From positions 1 through 32,419 of the forward strand of contig JAQUOX010000005.1 in assembly GCA_028716905.1 (NCBI GenBank): DNA of 32,419 bases. The letters run 5' to 3'. The stretch comes from Minisyncoccota bacterium. Its GTDB lineage: Bacteria; Patescibacteriota; Minisyncoccia; Minisyncoccales; Minisyncoccaceae. Positions 9,740-17,303 of the stretch are shown in pieces. Positions within the stretch are counted from its first letter, which is position 1. Each line of letters begins with the position of its first letter. A program made the translations under genes and the position numbers. The notes under the pieces were generated by a model. It did no database searches, had not been told where the DNA came from, and saw nothing but the letters and a program-made list of their open reading frames with translations.

Positions 9740-10627
9740 TTATTGAATGTTTATTTCCTTAAGATATTTTCTGATTTCGCCTCCGAACCTGGGATCGTCC
9801 AGAAGCAGGCTTACGAAGGATTTAAGCCATAAGGACTTATTGCCGCATTCCAGCCACTCCCCTTTTATCTCGTAGCCGTAAATCGCTTTGCCTTCTTCGG
9901 CCATTTTCCCCAGGATGGGAACAATGGAAATGTCGTTGGCGAGCGAGGATTTATTCGCTTCCAAATAATCAAAAACGTCCGGGGTCAAAATCATTCTTCC
10001 CACCACCGCCAAATTTGAAGGGGCTGCCCCGCTTTTCGGCTTCTCCACCACCTTTTTTATTTTATAGAAACTGTTGGCTATTTTTTCCACCTGAGCCACG
10101 CCGTAGCTTGAAAGCTTGTCGTCAGGCATTGTCTTCAAGGCCAAAACCGGCCTGCCGCCGCAGGTCCTGAAGACCTCTATCAGCTGTTGAAAACCCGGCT
10201 GCTCCGATTTTATGACATCGTCGCAGAAAAAAACTCCGCAGGGGTCGTTTTTGACAAAACTTCTGGACTGGAAAATGGCATGAGCGTTTCCCTGGGGATT
10301 TTTCTGGATTCCCATTGAAAAATCAATGTTTTTGAAATAGGCCTCGACTTCTTTTAGGTTATTCAGTTCCGCTTTCTTGTTGTTCTCTTCCAGGAATTTT
10401 TCCAACTTGACGTCCCTGGTGAAATAATTCAAAAAATCCTTTTGTTGGGGCCTGGCCACGAACTCAATTTTTTTGATGCCCGACAACAACGCTTCTTCAA
10501 CTGCGTAATGAATCATGGGCTTGTCAACCAAAGGAATCAATTCTTTGGAAACGGCCTTGGAAAACGGCAAAAATCTGGTACCCAGGCCGGCAATCGGAAA
10601 TATGGCCTTTTTAATTTCTTTTAACAT
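9740..10627 (-). CDS. galU: UTP-glucose-1-phosphate uridylyltransferase
   Basis: 295 aa; KAIFPIAGLGTRFLPFSKAVSKELIPLVDKPMIHYAVEEAL, FFCDDVIKSEQPGFQQLI, VEKPKSGAAPSNLAVVGRMILTPDVFDYL. Confidence 0.92.
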   Translation of the reverse strand: MLKEIKKAIFPIAGLGTRFLPFSKAVSKELIPLVDKPMIHYAVEEALLSGIKKIEFVARPQQKDFLNYFTRDVKLEKFLEENNKKAELNNLKEVEAYFKNIDFSMGIQKNPQGNAHAIFQSRSFVKNDPCGVFFCDDVIKSEQPGFQQLIEVFRTCGGRPVLALKTMPDDKLSSYGVAQVEKIANSFYKIKKVVEKPKSGAAPSNLAVVGRMILTPDVFDYLEANKSSLANDISIVPILGKMAEEGKAIYGYEIKGEWLECGNKSLWLKSFVSLLLDDPRFGGEIRKYLKEINIQ

Positions 10628-10628
10628 G

Positions 10629-11843
10629 TTATTTTTTCTTTTTTTCTTTTCTTAAAAACGCGGGTATTTCGAATATCTTTTCGTCTTCTTCCTCTTTTTC
10701 AATTTCCTTCTTTTCCGCTTCTTTTATCTCCAGGGCCGTCCTTCTGACTTTCTCCGCTTCTTTTTCCTTTTCCTGCTTTTTAACCTCCGGTTTTACTTCC
10801 TTCTTCTTTTTTCTTTTGGATTCTTTTCTTTCGGAACTGCCGGTGGATAAAATCGTCACCTTAATCTCGTTCTTCATTTTGGGATTGTTGATTAAACCGA
10901 AAATGATGCGGGCGCCCGGAGACATTTCGTTGATTTTCCTGCTGATTAAGGAAAGGGACTGCAGAGACAGGTCTTTCGAGCCCTCGATATTGAACATGAT
11001 GTTGTCCGCGTCTTCAAAATCATAATCCAAAATCGGGTTCTTGATGAGCTTCTTCAACAACTCTTCAAGGTTTTGTCCGCCCCTGACCTTGGCCACATTA
11101 AGATAGGCCAGGTTCTTTTTCCCCTCCAGAATCGTTCTGATATCCGCCCAGTCAATGTTTATCACTCCCGGAGAATAAATCGTCCTCAGCAGACCCTCCA
11201 AAGAGCCGGCCAGGTGATTGTTCAAAAGATTCAAAGAGTCGGTGAAAGAAACCTCTTCTTTGGTCAGGCCGAATATTTTCTCGTTGGGGAGAACCATATA
11301 GGCGTTAAGATGATTCTTCATTTCTTCTATGGCGCTCCAGGCCGTGTCCATTTTCTTTTTTCCCTCAAAAGAAAAAGGCAGGGTGAATATCCCCAGGGTC
11401 ATCAGGTTCATTTGGGAGGCGATTTTGGAAAAAACGGGAGAAGCGCCGGTTCCGGTTCCCCCGCCCAGAGAAGAAACAATGATATACAGGTCTTTGTTGT
11501 CGGAAAACAAACTTTTGATTTTTTCAGCATCGTCCTTGGCCGCTTTTTCTCCCGTGGAAACGTCCCTTCCCGCCCCCAGGCCGAAAGTCAATTTCTGGCC
11601 GAAGGCAAACGTTTTCACTTTTTTGTGCAGCGCCCCGAGAGCCTGATTATCGGTATTGACGGCGACGAAATCAACCTTGCTGGAAGAAAAATCTTTTAAT
11701 TTTTTGGAGAGTTCGGAAATGATATTTCCTCCCCCGCCCCCCACGCCGATAACCTTGATTTTCACTTTTTTAACCGACGCGTCTTCTTTGGGCTGACGGG
11801 AAGTTTTCGGTTTTTTCTCTTTGACGATTTTTTTCTTCTTCAT
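10629..11843 (-). CDS. ftsZ: Cell division GTPase FtsZ, divergent, with Lys-rich N- and C-terminal extensions
   Basis: 404 aa; VIGVGGGGGNII, SSLGGGTGTGASPVFSKIA tubulin signature, T7-loop-like NIDWADIRTIL, C-terminal peptide FEIPAFLRKEKKKK. Confidence 0.88.
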   Translation of the reverse strand: MKKKKIVKEKKPKTSRQPKEDASVKKVKIKVIGVGGGGGNIISELSKKLKDFSSSKVDFVAVNTDNQALGALHKKVKTFAFGQKLTFGLGAGRDVSTGEKAAKDDAEKIKSLFSDNKDLYIIVSSLGGGTGTGASPVFSKIASQMNLMTLGIFTLPFSFEGKKKMDTAWSAIEEMKNHLNAYMVLPNEKIFGLTKEEVSFTDSLNLLNNHLAGSLEGLLRTIYSPGVINIDWADIRTILEGKKNLAYLNVAKVRGGQNLEELLKKLIKNPILDYDFEDADNIMFNIEGSKDLSLQSLSLISRKINEMSPGARIIFGLINNPKMKNEIKVTILSTGSSERKESKRKKKKEVKPEVKKQEKEKEAEKVRRTALEIKEAEKKEIEKEEEDEKIFEIPAFLRKEKKKK

Positions 11844-11850
11844 AAATACT

Positions 11851-12270
11851 TTAATTAATGGCCAACTTATCCCTCATTTCCTCAAATTCCTCTTTTTCAA
11901 GTTTTTTCGCAATCTTTCCCATCCATTTGACGAAATCAAGGCTGTCGCCGGCTCTACGGGGCAGGACATGAAGATGAAAGTGAAAAACGGTCTGGCCGGC
12001 CACGCTTCCGTTCGCCTGATAAAGATTAATTCCTTCTACGCCCAGAACTTCTTTCATTTTTATCGAAATTCGCCTGGCGACAATGACGATTCTTTTCAAA
12101 TATTCTTCCTCTGTTTCAAAAATACTCTCAAAATGCTTTTTGGGAATAACCAGAACGTGCCCCGAAACAACGGGATTGATGTCCAAAAAGGCCAGCACCA
12201 AGTCGTCTTCGTATATTTTATAGCTGGGAATCTCCTTATTGACTATTTTGCAGAAAACGCAGTTGTCCAT
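11851..12270 (-). CDS. HIT family nucleotide hydrolase/transferase
   Basis: Start set at MDNCVFCKIVNKEIPSYKIYEDD (12270); HIT motif HFHLHVLPR. Confidence 0.9.
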   Translation of the reverse strand: MDNCVFCKIVNKEIPSYKIYEDDLVLAFLDINPVVSGHVLVIPKKHFESIFETEEEYLKRIVIVARRISIKMKEVLGVEGINLYQANGSVAGQTVFHFHLHVLPRRAGDSLDFVKWMGKIAKKLEKEEFEEMRDKLAIN

Positions 12271-12272
12271 AA

Positions 12273-13049
12273 TTACATCTGGGCGCAAGATATCTCGCAC
12301 CTTAACCTGTCCTCGGGTATGGGGTCGCCGTTTTCGTCGTAATAAAAACCGGCTTTCAGAACGCACCAGACACTGTCCTTTTTATACCCCGAAACCCCGG
12401 CATTGGTGGTCGGCTCAATGTCAAAAAAATCAATCTCAAAACCGGCGGCTTGGAAAAAATCTCTCAGTTGGTCGTACTGCTCATTGGTGATAGTCATACC
12501 CCCGAAGCCCTTGCCGGAAACCGGTTCCGTGTTGCCCGGCCAAACAAAAGCGACCTTGTCCAAATCGGTGAAATCGATTCCCTCAAGCATCTCCTGCTCT
12601 TTCATGAAATTAAGGAAGAAGTAAGCGTCGTCCTGATTGTTCTTCACGGTTTGATAAAAAACAAAAGAAAGAGTTCCAATAACACAAACAAGGGCAACGG
12701 CCAAGGCGATATTCTTTAAAGCAATTTTTGAATCATACCCTCCTTTCAGGGAGAAAAACAAAGCAAAGCCGAAGAAGCCGAAGAAAACCTGGCCCAACTG
12801 GGGAACAAGGCCCAAAAAACCGAGAACTCCCAAAAATCCCACTTTCCATAAATCCTCGGGCTTCTTTTCCGTGACATATTTGGTCAGGGAATAGATAAGA
12901 GCGAAAACAAATACTATCAAGGCCAAAAAAGCGAGAATGAAAAACACCCCTTCTTCTTTCTTTAACAGAAAATACAGATAATTGTGTAAAACGACGGAAA
13001 CGACGCTCAATAAAAGGCCTAAATATATTGATTTTACTTCTTTGCTCAT
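12273..13049 (-). CDS. Polytopic membrane protein with C-terminal soluble domain, unknown function
   Basis: 258 aa; several hydrophobic segments (IYLGLLLSVVSVVLHNYLYFLL, VFFILAFLALIVFVFALIY, ALAVALVCVIGTLSFVFY) then a soluble region with three Cys (VWCVLKAG, RCEISCAQM). Confidence 0.7.
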   Translation of the reverse strand: MSKEVKSIYLGLLLSVVSVVLHNYLYFLLKKEEGVFFILAFLALIVFVFALIYSLTKYVTEKKPEDLWKVGFLGVLGFLGLVPQLGQVFFGFFGFALFFSLKGGYDSKIALKNIALAVALVCVIGTLSFVFYQTVKNNQDDAYFFLNFMKEQEMLEGIDFTDLDKVAFVWPGNTEPVSGKGFGGMTITNEQYDQLRDFFQAAGFEIDFFDIEPTTNAGVSGYKKDSVWCVLKAGFYYDENGDPIPEDRLRCEISCAQM

Positions 13050-13063
13050 GCTGATTTTTTAAA

Positions 13064-13945
13064 TTAATTATCCGCCAAAGAATTGGAAAGTCCCGACAAT
13101 CTTTGGGTAAATTCTTCTTTATTAATACTACTATTAAGCAGCAATTTATTCAAGCCCAGACAATAATCTTGCCGGATTTGAGAAGTGGGAATGGCGACGC
13201 TATATATGCGGACATCGTCTATTAGGCCGTTGAAATAGTAGCCGCTGTATTTTCCTATAAAAGCGCTGGCGGAGCTGCTTTTTAAATCACCTATAGTGCA
13301 CGACGTACTCGTTTCTACCACATCTTTATAAAGGTATAAATATTGCTCGGAAGGATTGAATACCGCAACCAAATGTTGCCACGCATTGACGGTTATGGGA
13401 ACATTACTGATGGACTTTCCAACACTACTGCTGTTTTCAACATATATTTCAAAATATCCGTTATTCCTTGAAACCAATTGGAATTTATTGTCCACGCTTT
13501 TCGTAACTATGCCCCCGAAAGCGTTATTTATTTTGGGATACACCCAGACGCTGATTGTGATTGCTCCCGTTATATCTAAACTATTCCCGGTTCCGCAATC
13601 TACGTAATCATCCGTGCCGTCGAAAGCCAGACAGTCCCCGGAAACGCACTCGGACGATGTTCTCCAGGAAGGGGAGGTGTAGACGCCTCCTCCAGCTCCG
13701 GACCAGGTGCCGGGGTTGGCTCCCCAGTGGTCCTGGGCTGTTGTTCCGGAAGCGTCATCCAATCTCCATTCGGAAACCAGGTTCAGCATCAAGGAATTCT
13801 TGATTGAATTGGAGAATGCCTGTCCTTTGGCAATCCTTGCCTTGTCCGAAACCCCGCTCATGGAAACGATAATGAAAGCGGAAAGGATTCCGATTATCAC
13901 GATGACGACCAGTATTTCGATTAAGGTAAACGACTTATTGCGCAT
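13064..13945 (-). CDS. Prepilin N-terminus fused to LamG-like domain (copy D)
   Basis: MRNKSFTLIEILVVIVIIGILSAFIIVSMSGVSDKARIAKGQ, CVSGDCLAFDGTDDYVDCG, AWQHLVAVFN, FNGLIDDVRIYSVAIPTSQI. Confidence 0.88.
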   Translation of the reverse strand: MRNKSFTLIEILVVIVIIGILSAFIIVSMSGVSDKARIAKGQAFSNSIKNSLMLNLVSEWRLDDASGTTAQDHWGANPGTWSGAGGGVYTSPSWRTSSECVSGDCLAFDGTDDYVDCGTGNSLDITGAITISVWVYPKINNAFGGIVTKSVDNKFQLVSRNNGYFEIYVENSSSVGKSISNVPITVNAWQHLVAVFNPSEQYLYLYKDVVETSTSCTIGDLKSSSASAFIGKYSGYYFNGLIDDVRIYSVAIPTSQIRQDYCLGLNKLLLNSSINKEEFTQRLSGLSNSLADN

Positions 13946-13950
13946 AAATG

Positions 13951-14021
13951 TTCGGGCGTAGGGACTCGAACCCCAATTTCCAGGGCCAGAACCTGGCGTC
14001 CTACCATTAGACGACCCCCGA
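13951..14021 (-). tRNA. tRNA-Gln (anticodon CTG)
   Basis: Cloverleaf on minus strand: TCGGGGG...CGCCCGA acceptor (one G-G mismatch), anticodon arm CCAGG-TTCTGGC-CCTGG, T arm TGGGG-TTCGAGT-CCCTA; no encoded CCA (3' flank CATTT). Confidence 0.85.
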
Positions 14022-14028
14022 ATAAAAA

Positions 14029-14934
14029 CTAATCCTTCAAATACTTCCTAACAGCAAAAAAACTGGAAATCAAGCCCAAGCCTATTCCTATCATCAACTG
14101 AATCAGTAAAACGATGAAAATGTTCTGTTTGTAAAAAGCGAAAGCGTCAAAGCCCATGAACAAGCTTTCCAAGCTTGCTCTGAAAGAAAAGAAGAACAAG
14201 AAGAAAAGGACGAAAGAAATTACGGCGGCAAAAAAACCGCACAAAGCTCCCTGGATTAAAAACGGACCGCGGATAAAGCTGTTTTTCGCCCCCACCAGCC
14301 TCATCACCTCTATCTCTTCCTTCTGGGAATAAATGCTCAACCTCAAGGTATTGAAAGTAACGGCAATGGCGATAAAACTCAAGAACAAGGTCAGGGCCAG
14401 CCCCAGGTTCCTGATTCCCGAAGCCAGACCGGAAAGGCGGTCAATGATCACCCCCCTTTTGTAATCGTCTATTTCGTAAACCAAAGAGGAGTATTCTTCT
14501 TTTTTAAAGAATTCGGAAACGGCTTTGTATTGCGACGGCTCCTTGGTTTGGATGACCAAAGAGGGCAAAAACGGATTTATTTCTATCGCTTCCAGGGACT
14601 CCAGATAGGGGTCGTTTTCGTGGTTTTTGACGAAATTCTCGTAAGCTTCTTCCGGGGAGATATAGCTGACGTTCTTGACTTCATTCAGTTTGGCCACTTC
14701 TTCCCTGATTTTCAATATCTCTTCCCGGGAGACCTGCTCGTTGAAATAGATTGAAACGTCAATCTTGTCTTTGATGGCGTCAACCAAAAAGGACATTCCT
14801 CCCTGGAAAATGAAAAGCGATGTTCCCAGAACCACGGCAATGAATATGACGACCAACGTGGCCAGGGTCAAAAAACCCTGTCTCTTCAGGTTGGTCCAGC
14901 TGGTCTTGAATATTTTTTGCAAATGTTTAATCAT
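14029..14934 (-). CDS. ftsX: Cell division protein FtsX
   Basis: 301 aa permease; LATLVVIFIAVVLGTSLFIFQGGMSFLVDAIKDKIDVSIYFNE, LRLSIYSQKEEIEVMRLVGAKNSFIRGPFLIQGALCGFFAA; coupled to ftsE. Confidence 0.93.
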   Translation of the reverse strand: MIKHLQKIFKTSWTNLKRQGFLTLATLVVIFIAVVLGTSLFIFQGGMSFLVDAIKDKIDVSIYFNEQVSREEILKIREEVAKLNEVKNVSYISPEEAYENFVKNHENDPYLESLEAIEINPFLPSLVIQTKEPSQYKAVSEFFKKEEYSSLVYEIDDYKRGVIIDRLSGLASGIRNLGLALTLFLSFIAIAVTFNTLRLSIYSQKEEIEVMRLVGAKNSFIRGPFLIQGALCGFFAAVISFVLFFLFFFSFRASLESLFMGFDAFAFYKQNIFIVLLIQLMIGIGLGLISSFFAVRKYLKD

Positions 14935-15626
14935 AAGAAAAATCTTCCTTTTTCCTCATCCCTTATTATCCTCCCGTCTTCCAGGGTAATGACCCTTTTC
15001 TTCAAGGCGTTGACTATGTCTTTGCTGTGGGTTGAAAGCACGACCGTTGAGCCGGCTTCGTTGATTTTCAAAAGTATCTTGATTATATCCCTTGAATGAT
15101 ACGGGTCAAGATTCCCGGTAGGCTCATCGGCCAAGATGACCCTGGGCCTATGGATCAAGGCCCGGGCAATGGAAGCCCTCTGTTTTTCTCCGCCGGAAAG
15201 CTCCCGAGGAAGGCAATTCAACTTGTCCCCCAGGCCGACCAAGTCAAGAACCTGCAAAACTTCTTCTCCTATCTTTTCTCCCTCAGCTTCGGAGGCCTCC
15301 AAGGCATAAGCAACGTTTTCAAAAATCGTCTTGTAAGACAAAAGCTTGTAGTCCTGGAAAATGAATCCCAGCTTCTGTCTCAAGAGATAGGCCTCGCCCT
15401 TCTTGATGTCCGCGGTGTTCTGGTTCTCCAAAAGAACCGTGCCCGAAGAAGGCTTTTCTTCAGCGGAAATGAGCTTGAGAATGGTGGTCTTGCCCGCTCC
15501 CGACCTGCCGCAAAGGGTGATGAATTCCCCCTCTTTAACGAAAAAAGAAACATCTCTCAGCGCTGTTTTCTCTTCCCTTAAAGAATTGGCGGGATATTGC
15601 TTGTTTACGTTCTTAAATTCAATCAT
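14931..15626 (-). CDS. ftsE: Cell division ATP-binding protein FtsE
   Basis: 231 aa ABC ATPase; Walker A CGRSGAGKTTILKLI, Q-loop GFIFQDYKLL, signature LSGGEKQRASIARALIHRPRVILADEPTGNLD. Confidence 0.95.
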   Translation of the reverse strand: MIEFKNVNKQYPANSLREEKTALRDVSFFVKEGEFITLCGRSGAGKTTILKLISAEEKPSSGTVLLENQNTADIKKGEAYLLRQKLGFIFQDYKLLSYKTIFENVAYALEASEAEGEKIGEEVLQVLDLVGLGDKLNCLPRELSGGEKQRASIARALIHRPRVILADEPTGNLDPYHSRDIIKILLKINEAGSTVVLSTHSKDIVNALKKRVITLEDGRIIRDEEKGRFFL

Positions 15627-16688
15627 AATTTAATTTCTTGCTCAATGAATTCATCTAACTCTCCGTCTAAAACCTTTTCCGGCTGGGTTGATTCAACCCC
15701 GGTTCTTAGGTCCTTAACCAGCTTGTAGGGATGAAGGACGTAAGAGCGGATCTGGTTCCCCCAGCTGGCGGAAATTTTATCCCCCTTTATCTCTTTTACT
15801 TCTTTGGCCTGCTTCTCTCTTTCGTGTTGATATAGTTTGGACATCAGGATTTTCATCGCTTTTTCCTTGTTCTTGCCCTGCAATCTCTCCGACTGGCAGG
15901 AAACGACTATTCCGGTGGGGACATGGGTGATTCTTACGGCCGAATCCCTCTTGTTGACATACTGGCCTCCCGGCCCGGACGCCCGGTAAAAATCAATCCT
16001 CAAATCTTCCGGCCTTATCTCCACGTCTTTCTCGTTCTCGATTTCCGGCAAAACCTCTATCAAGGCGAACGAAGTATGCCTTAACTTCTGGGCGGAAAAA
16101 GGAGAAATCCTCACCAACCGGTGCACTCCGGTTTCTTTTTTTAAAAGTCCGAAAGCATATTTCCCCCTGACTTCAACCACGGCTGACTTGATTCCCGTTC
16201 TTTCTTCCCCTTCTTCTCCAGATGACTCGTCCAAAACAATCGCCTTCAATCCTTTGTTTTCGCAATACCTCTGGTACATCCTCAAAAGCATGGCTGCCCA
16301 GTCCTGGGCGTCCTGGCCCCCGGCTCCCGAAAAAACGGAAAGAATGGCATTGCCCTTGTCGTATTTCCCGCTGAAATACGCCTCCAGCTCTTTCTCTTTA
16401 ATCTTTTTTTCAACCGCCTCCAGCTCTTGATTGTCTTCCATTAAAGGAATCAATTCTTTAAGGCCTTCCATTTCCTTCTTGATTTCCGAAAACCAATTCA
16501 GTTCCTCCACGGCCAAAGACAGTTCCTGGGAAACCTCCACGGCCTTGTCCTTGTCCTGCCAAAAATCGGGTTTCCCGGCTTCTTTTTTCAATTCCTCTTT
16601 TCTTTTTTCAAGCTTGGCTAAGTCAAAGCCGGTCCTCTAAAGAGAGGACCCGGGAAAACAAATCTTCTAATTGCTTTTCCTTTTCCAT
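15623..16688 (-). CDS. prfB: Peptide chain release factor 2, expressed by programmed +1 frameshift
   Basis: GGQ motif ASGPGGQYVNKRDSAVRITHVPTG and SPF motif RISPFS. An upstream 21-codon ORF MEKEKQLEDLFSRVLSLEDRL ends at an in-frame TGA (16625-16623) within CTT TGA C; a +1 shift continues as DLAKLEKRKEELKKEAGKPDFW. Confidence 0.93.
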
Positions 16689-16695
16689 GTTTGGA

Positions 16696-16724
16696 ATTAT
16701 ATCAAAAAAAAGGAAAAATAGCAA
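16696..16724 (-). promoter_or_regulatory. prfB: Sigma70-type promoter for prfB (leaderless layout)
   Basis: Minus strand TTGCTA-17 nt-TATAAT; -10 box ends 7 nt before ATG at 16688. Confidence 0.6.
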
Positions 16725-16734
16725 CAAACGTCTG

Positions 16735-16806
16735 AGCCAGAGGCGAGAATCGAACTCGCAGTCTCCTCTTTACGAAAGAGTTGCTTTGCCGTTAAGCTAC
16801 TCTGGC
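16735..16806 (-). tRNA. tRNA-Thr (anticodon CGT)
   Basis: GCCAGAG...CTCTGGC acceptor, anticodon loop TTCGTAA, T arm GCGAG-TTCGATT-CTCGC; no encoded CCA (3' flank CAGA). Confidence 0.88.
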
Positions 16807-17195
16807 ATTTTTTCCTTAATCCAGCTGAAAACATCTTTCAGGAATTGGAATCTTCCGGTTTCTTTTTCCACGCCCTCTCCTTCCCCTTCTTTCTTGACCA
16901 CTATCACCTGCTCCCCGGGCTTTTGCAGCCCCAGCTCCTCCCTGGCCACTTTCTCCAAATACGCCTCGCTGGCGGTATTGCCCAGCTCAAAATTCAGCTT
17001 TTCTTTCTCCTTATTCAGGGCTTCTATAATCGCTTCTATTCTCTTCAGCTCCCTGTCCCCTTTTTGTGTTTCAACGAATATCCTGATATTCGTATACGCC
17101 AAAAAAAGAACGAAAGCAATCGACAGGAAAACCTTGGCCTTTCCGGTGAAATCCTTCCAAACCGACTTTTCTTTTTTTCTTTTTTTTGCTATCAT
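16797..17195 (-). CDS. FtsB/DivIC-like septum formation initiator
   Basis: Likely start MIAKKRKKEKS (17195); single TM segment VFLSIAFVLFLAYTNIRIF, coiled coil ELKRIEAIIEALNKEKEKLNFELGNTASEAYLEKVAREELGLQKPGEQVIVV; the ORF track starts at 17216. Confidence 0.8.
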   Translation of the reverse strand: MIAKKRKKEKSVWKDFTGKAKVFLSIAFVLFLAYTNIRIFVETQKGDRELKRIEAIIEALNKEKEKLNFELGNTASEAYLEKVAREELGLQKPGEQVIVVKKEGEGEGVEKETGRFQFLKDVFSWIKEKMPE

Positions 17196-17201
17196 AGGGC
17201 C

Positions 17202-17303
17202 ATGAACAAAAAACAAAAAAAGATTTTCCAGATTACATGGTTTGTCATCGTAATCCTGGTAATCTTGTCCACCATCATTTCTTTGGTCGCCGTCGCCCTC
17301 TAA
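17202..17303 (+). CDS. Putative 33-aa single-span membrane protein
   Basis: MNKKQKKIFQITWFVIVILVILSTIISLVAVAL*; basic N-terminus followed by one TM helix; C-terminal part of ORF 16845..17303. Confidence 0.55.
   Translation: MNKKQKKIFQITWFVIVILVILSTIISLVAVAL

Noticed and set aside
11073-11699. 208-aa plus-strand ORF
   Set aside because: Antisense to ftsZ; no motif, promoter or SD evident.
12271-12366. N-terminal extension of the HIT protein (MRSESRFLLRRKRR...)
   Set aside because: Overlaps the preceding membrane-protein gene; the HIT family start MDNCVFCKI at 12270 fits the 2-nt gap.
15623-16591. prfB as a simple ORF starting at 16591
   Set aside because: Misses the conserved N-terminus; the CTT TGA C frameshift and upstream 21 codons explain the full-length protein.
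16623-16625. In-frame TGA in prfB as evidence for a pseudogene or recoded TGA (code 25)
   Set aside because: It is the canonical RF2 autoregulatory site; TGA also ends other genes here (e.g. gap, acyl-CoA synthetase alpha) and an RF2 is encoded.
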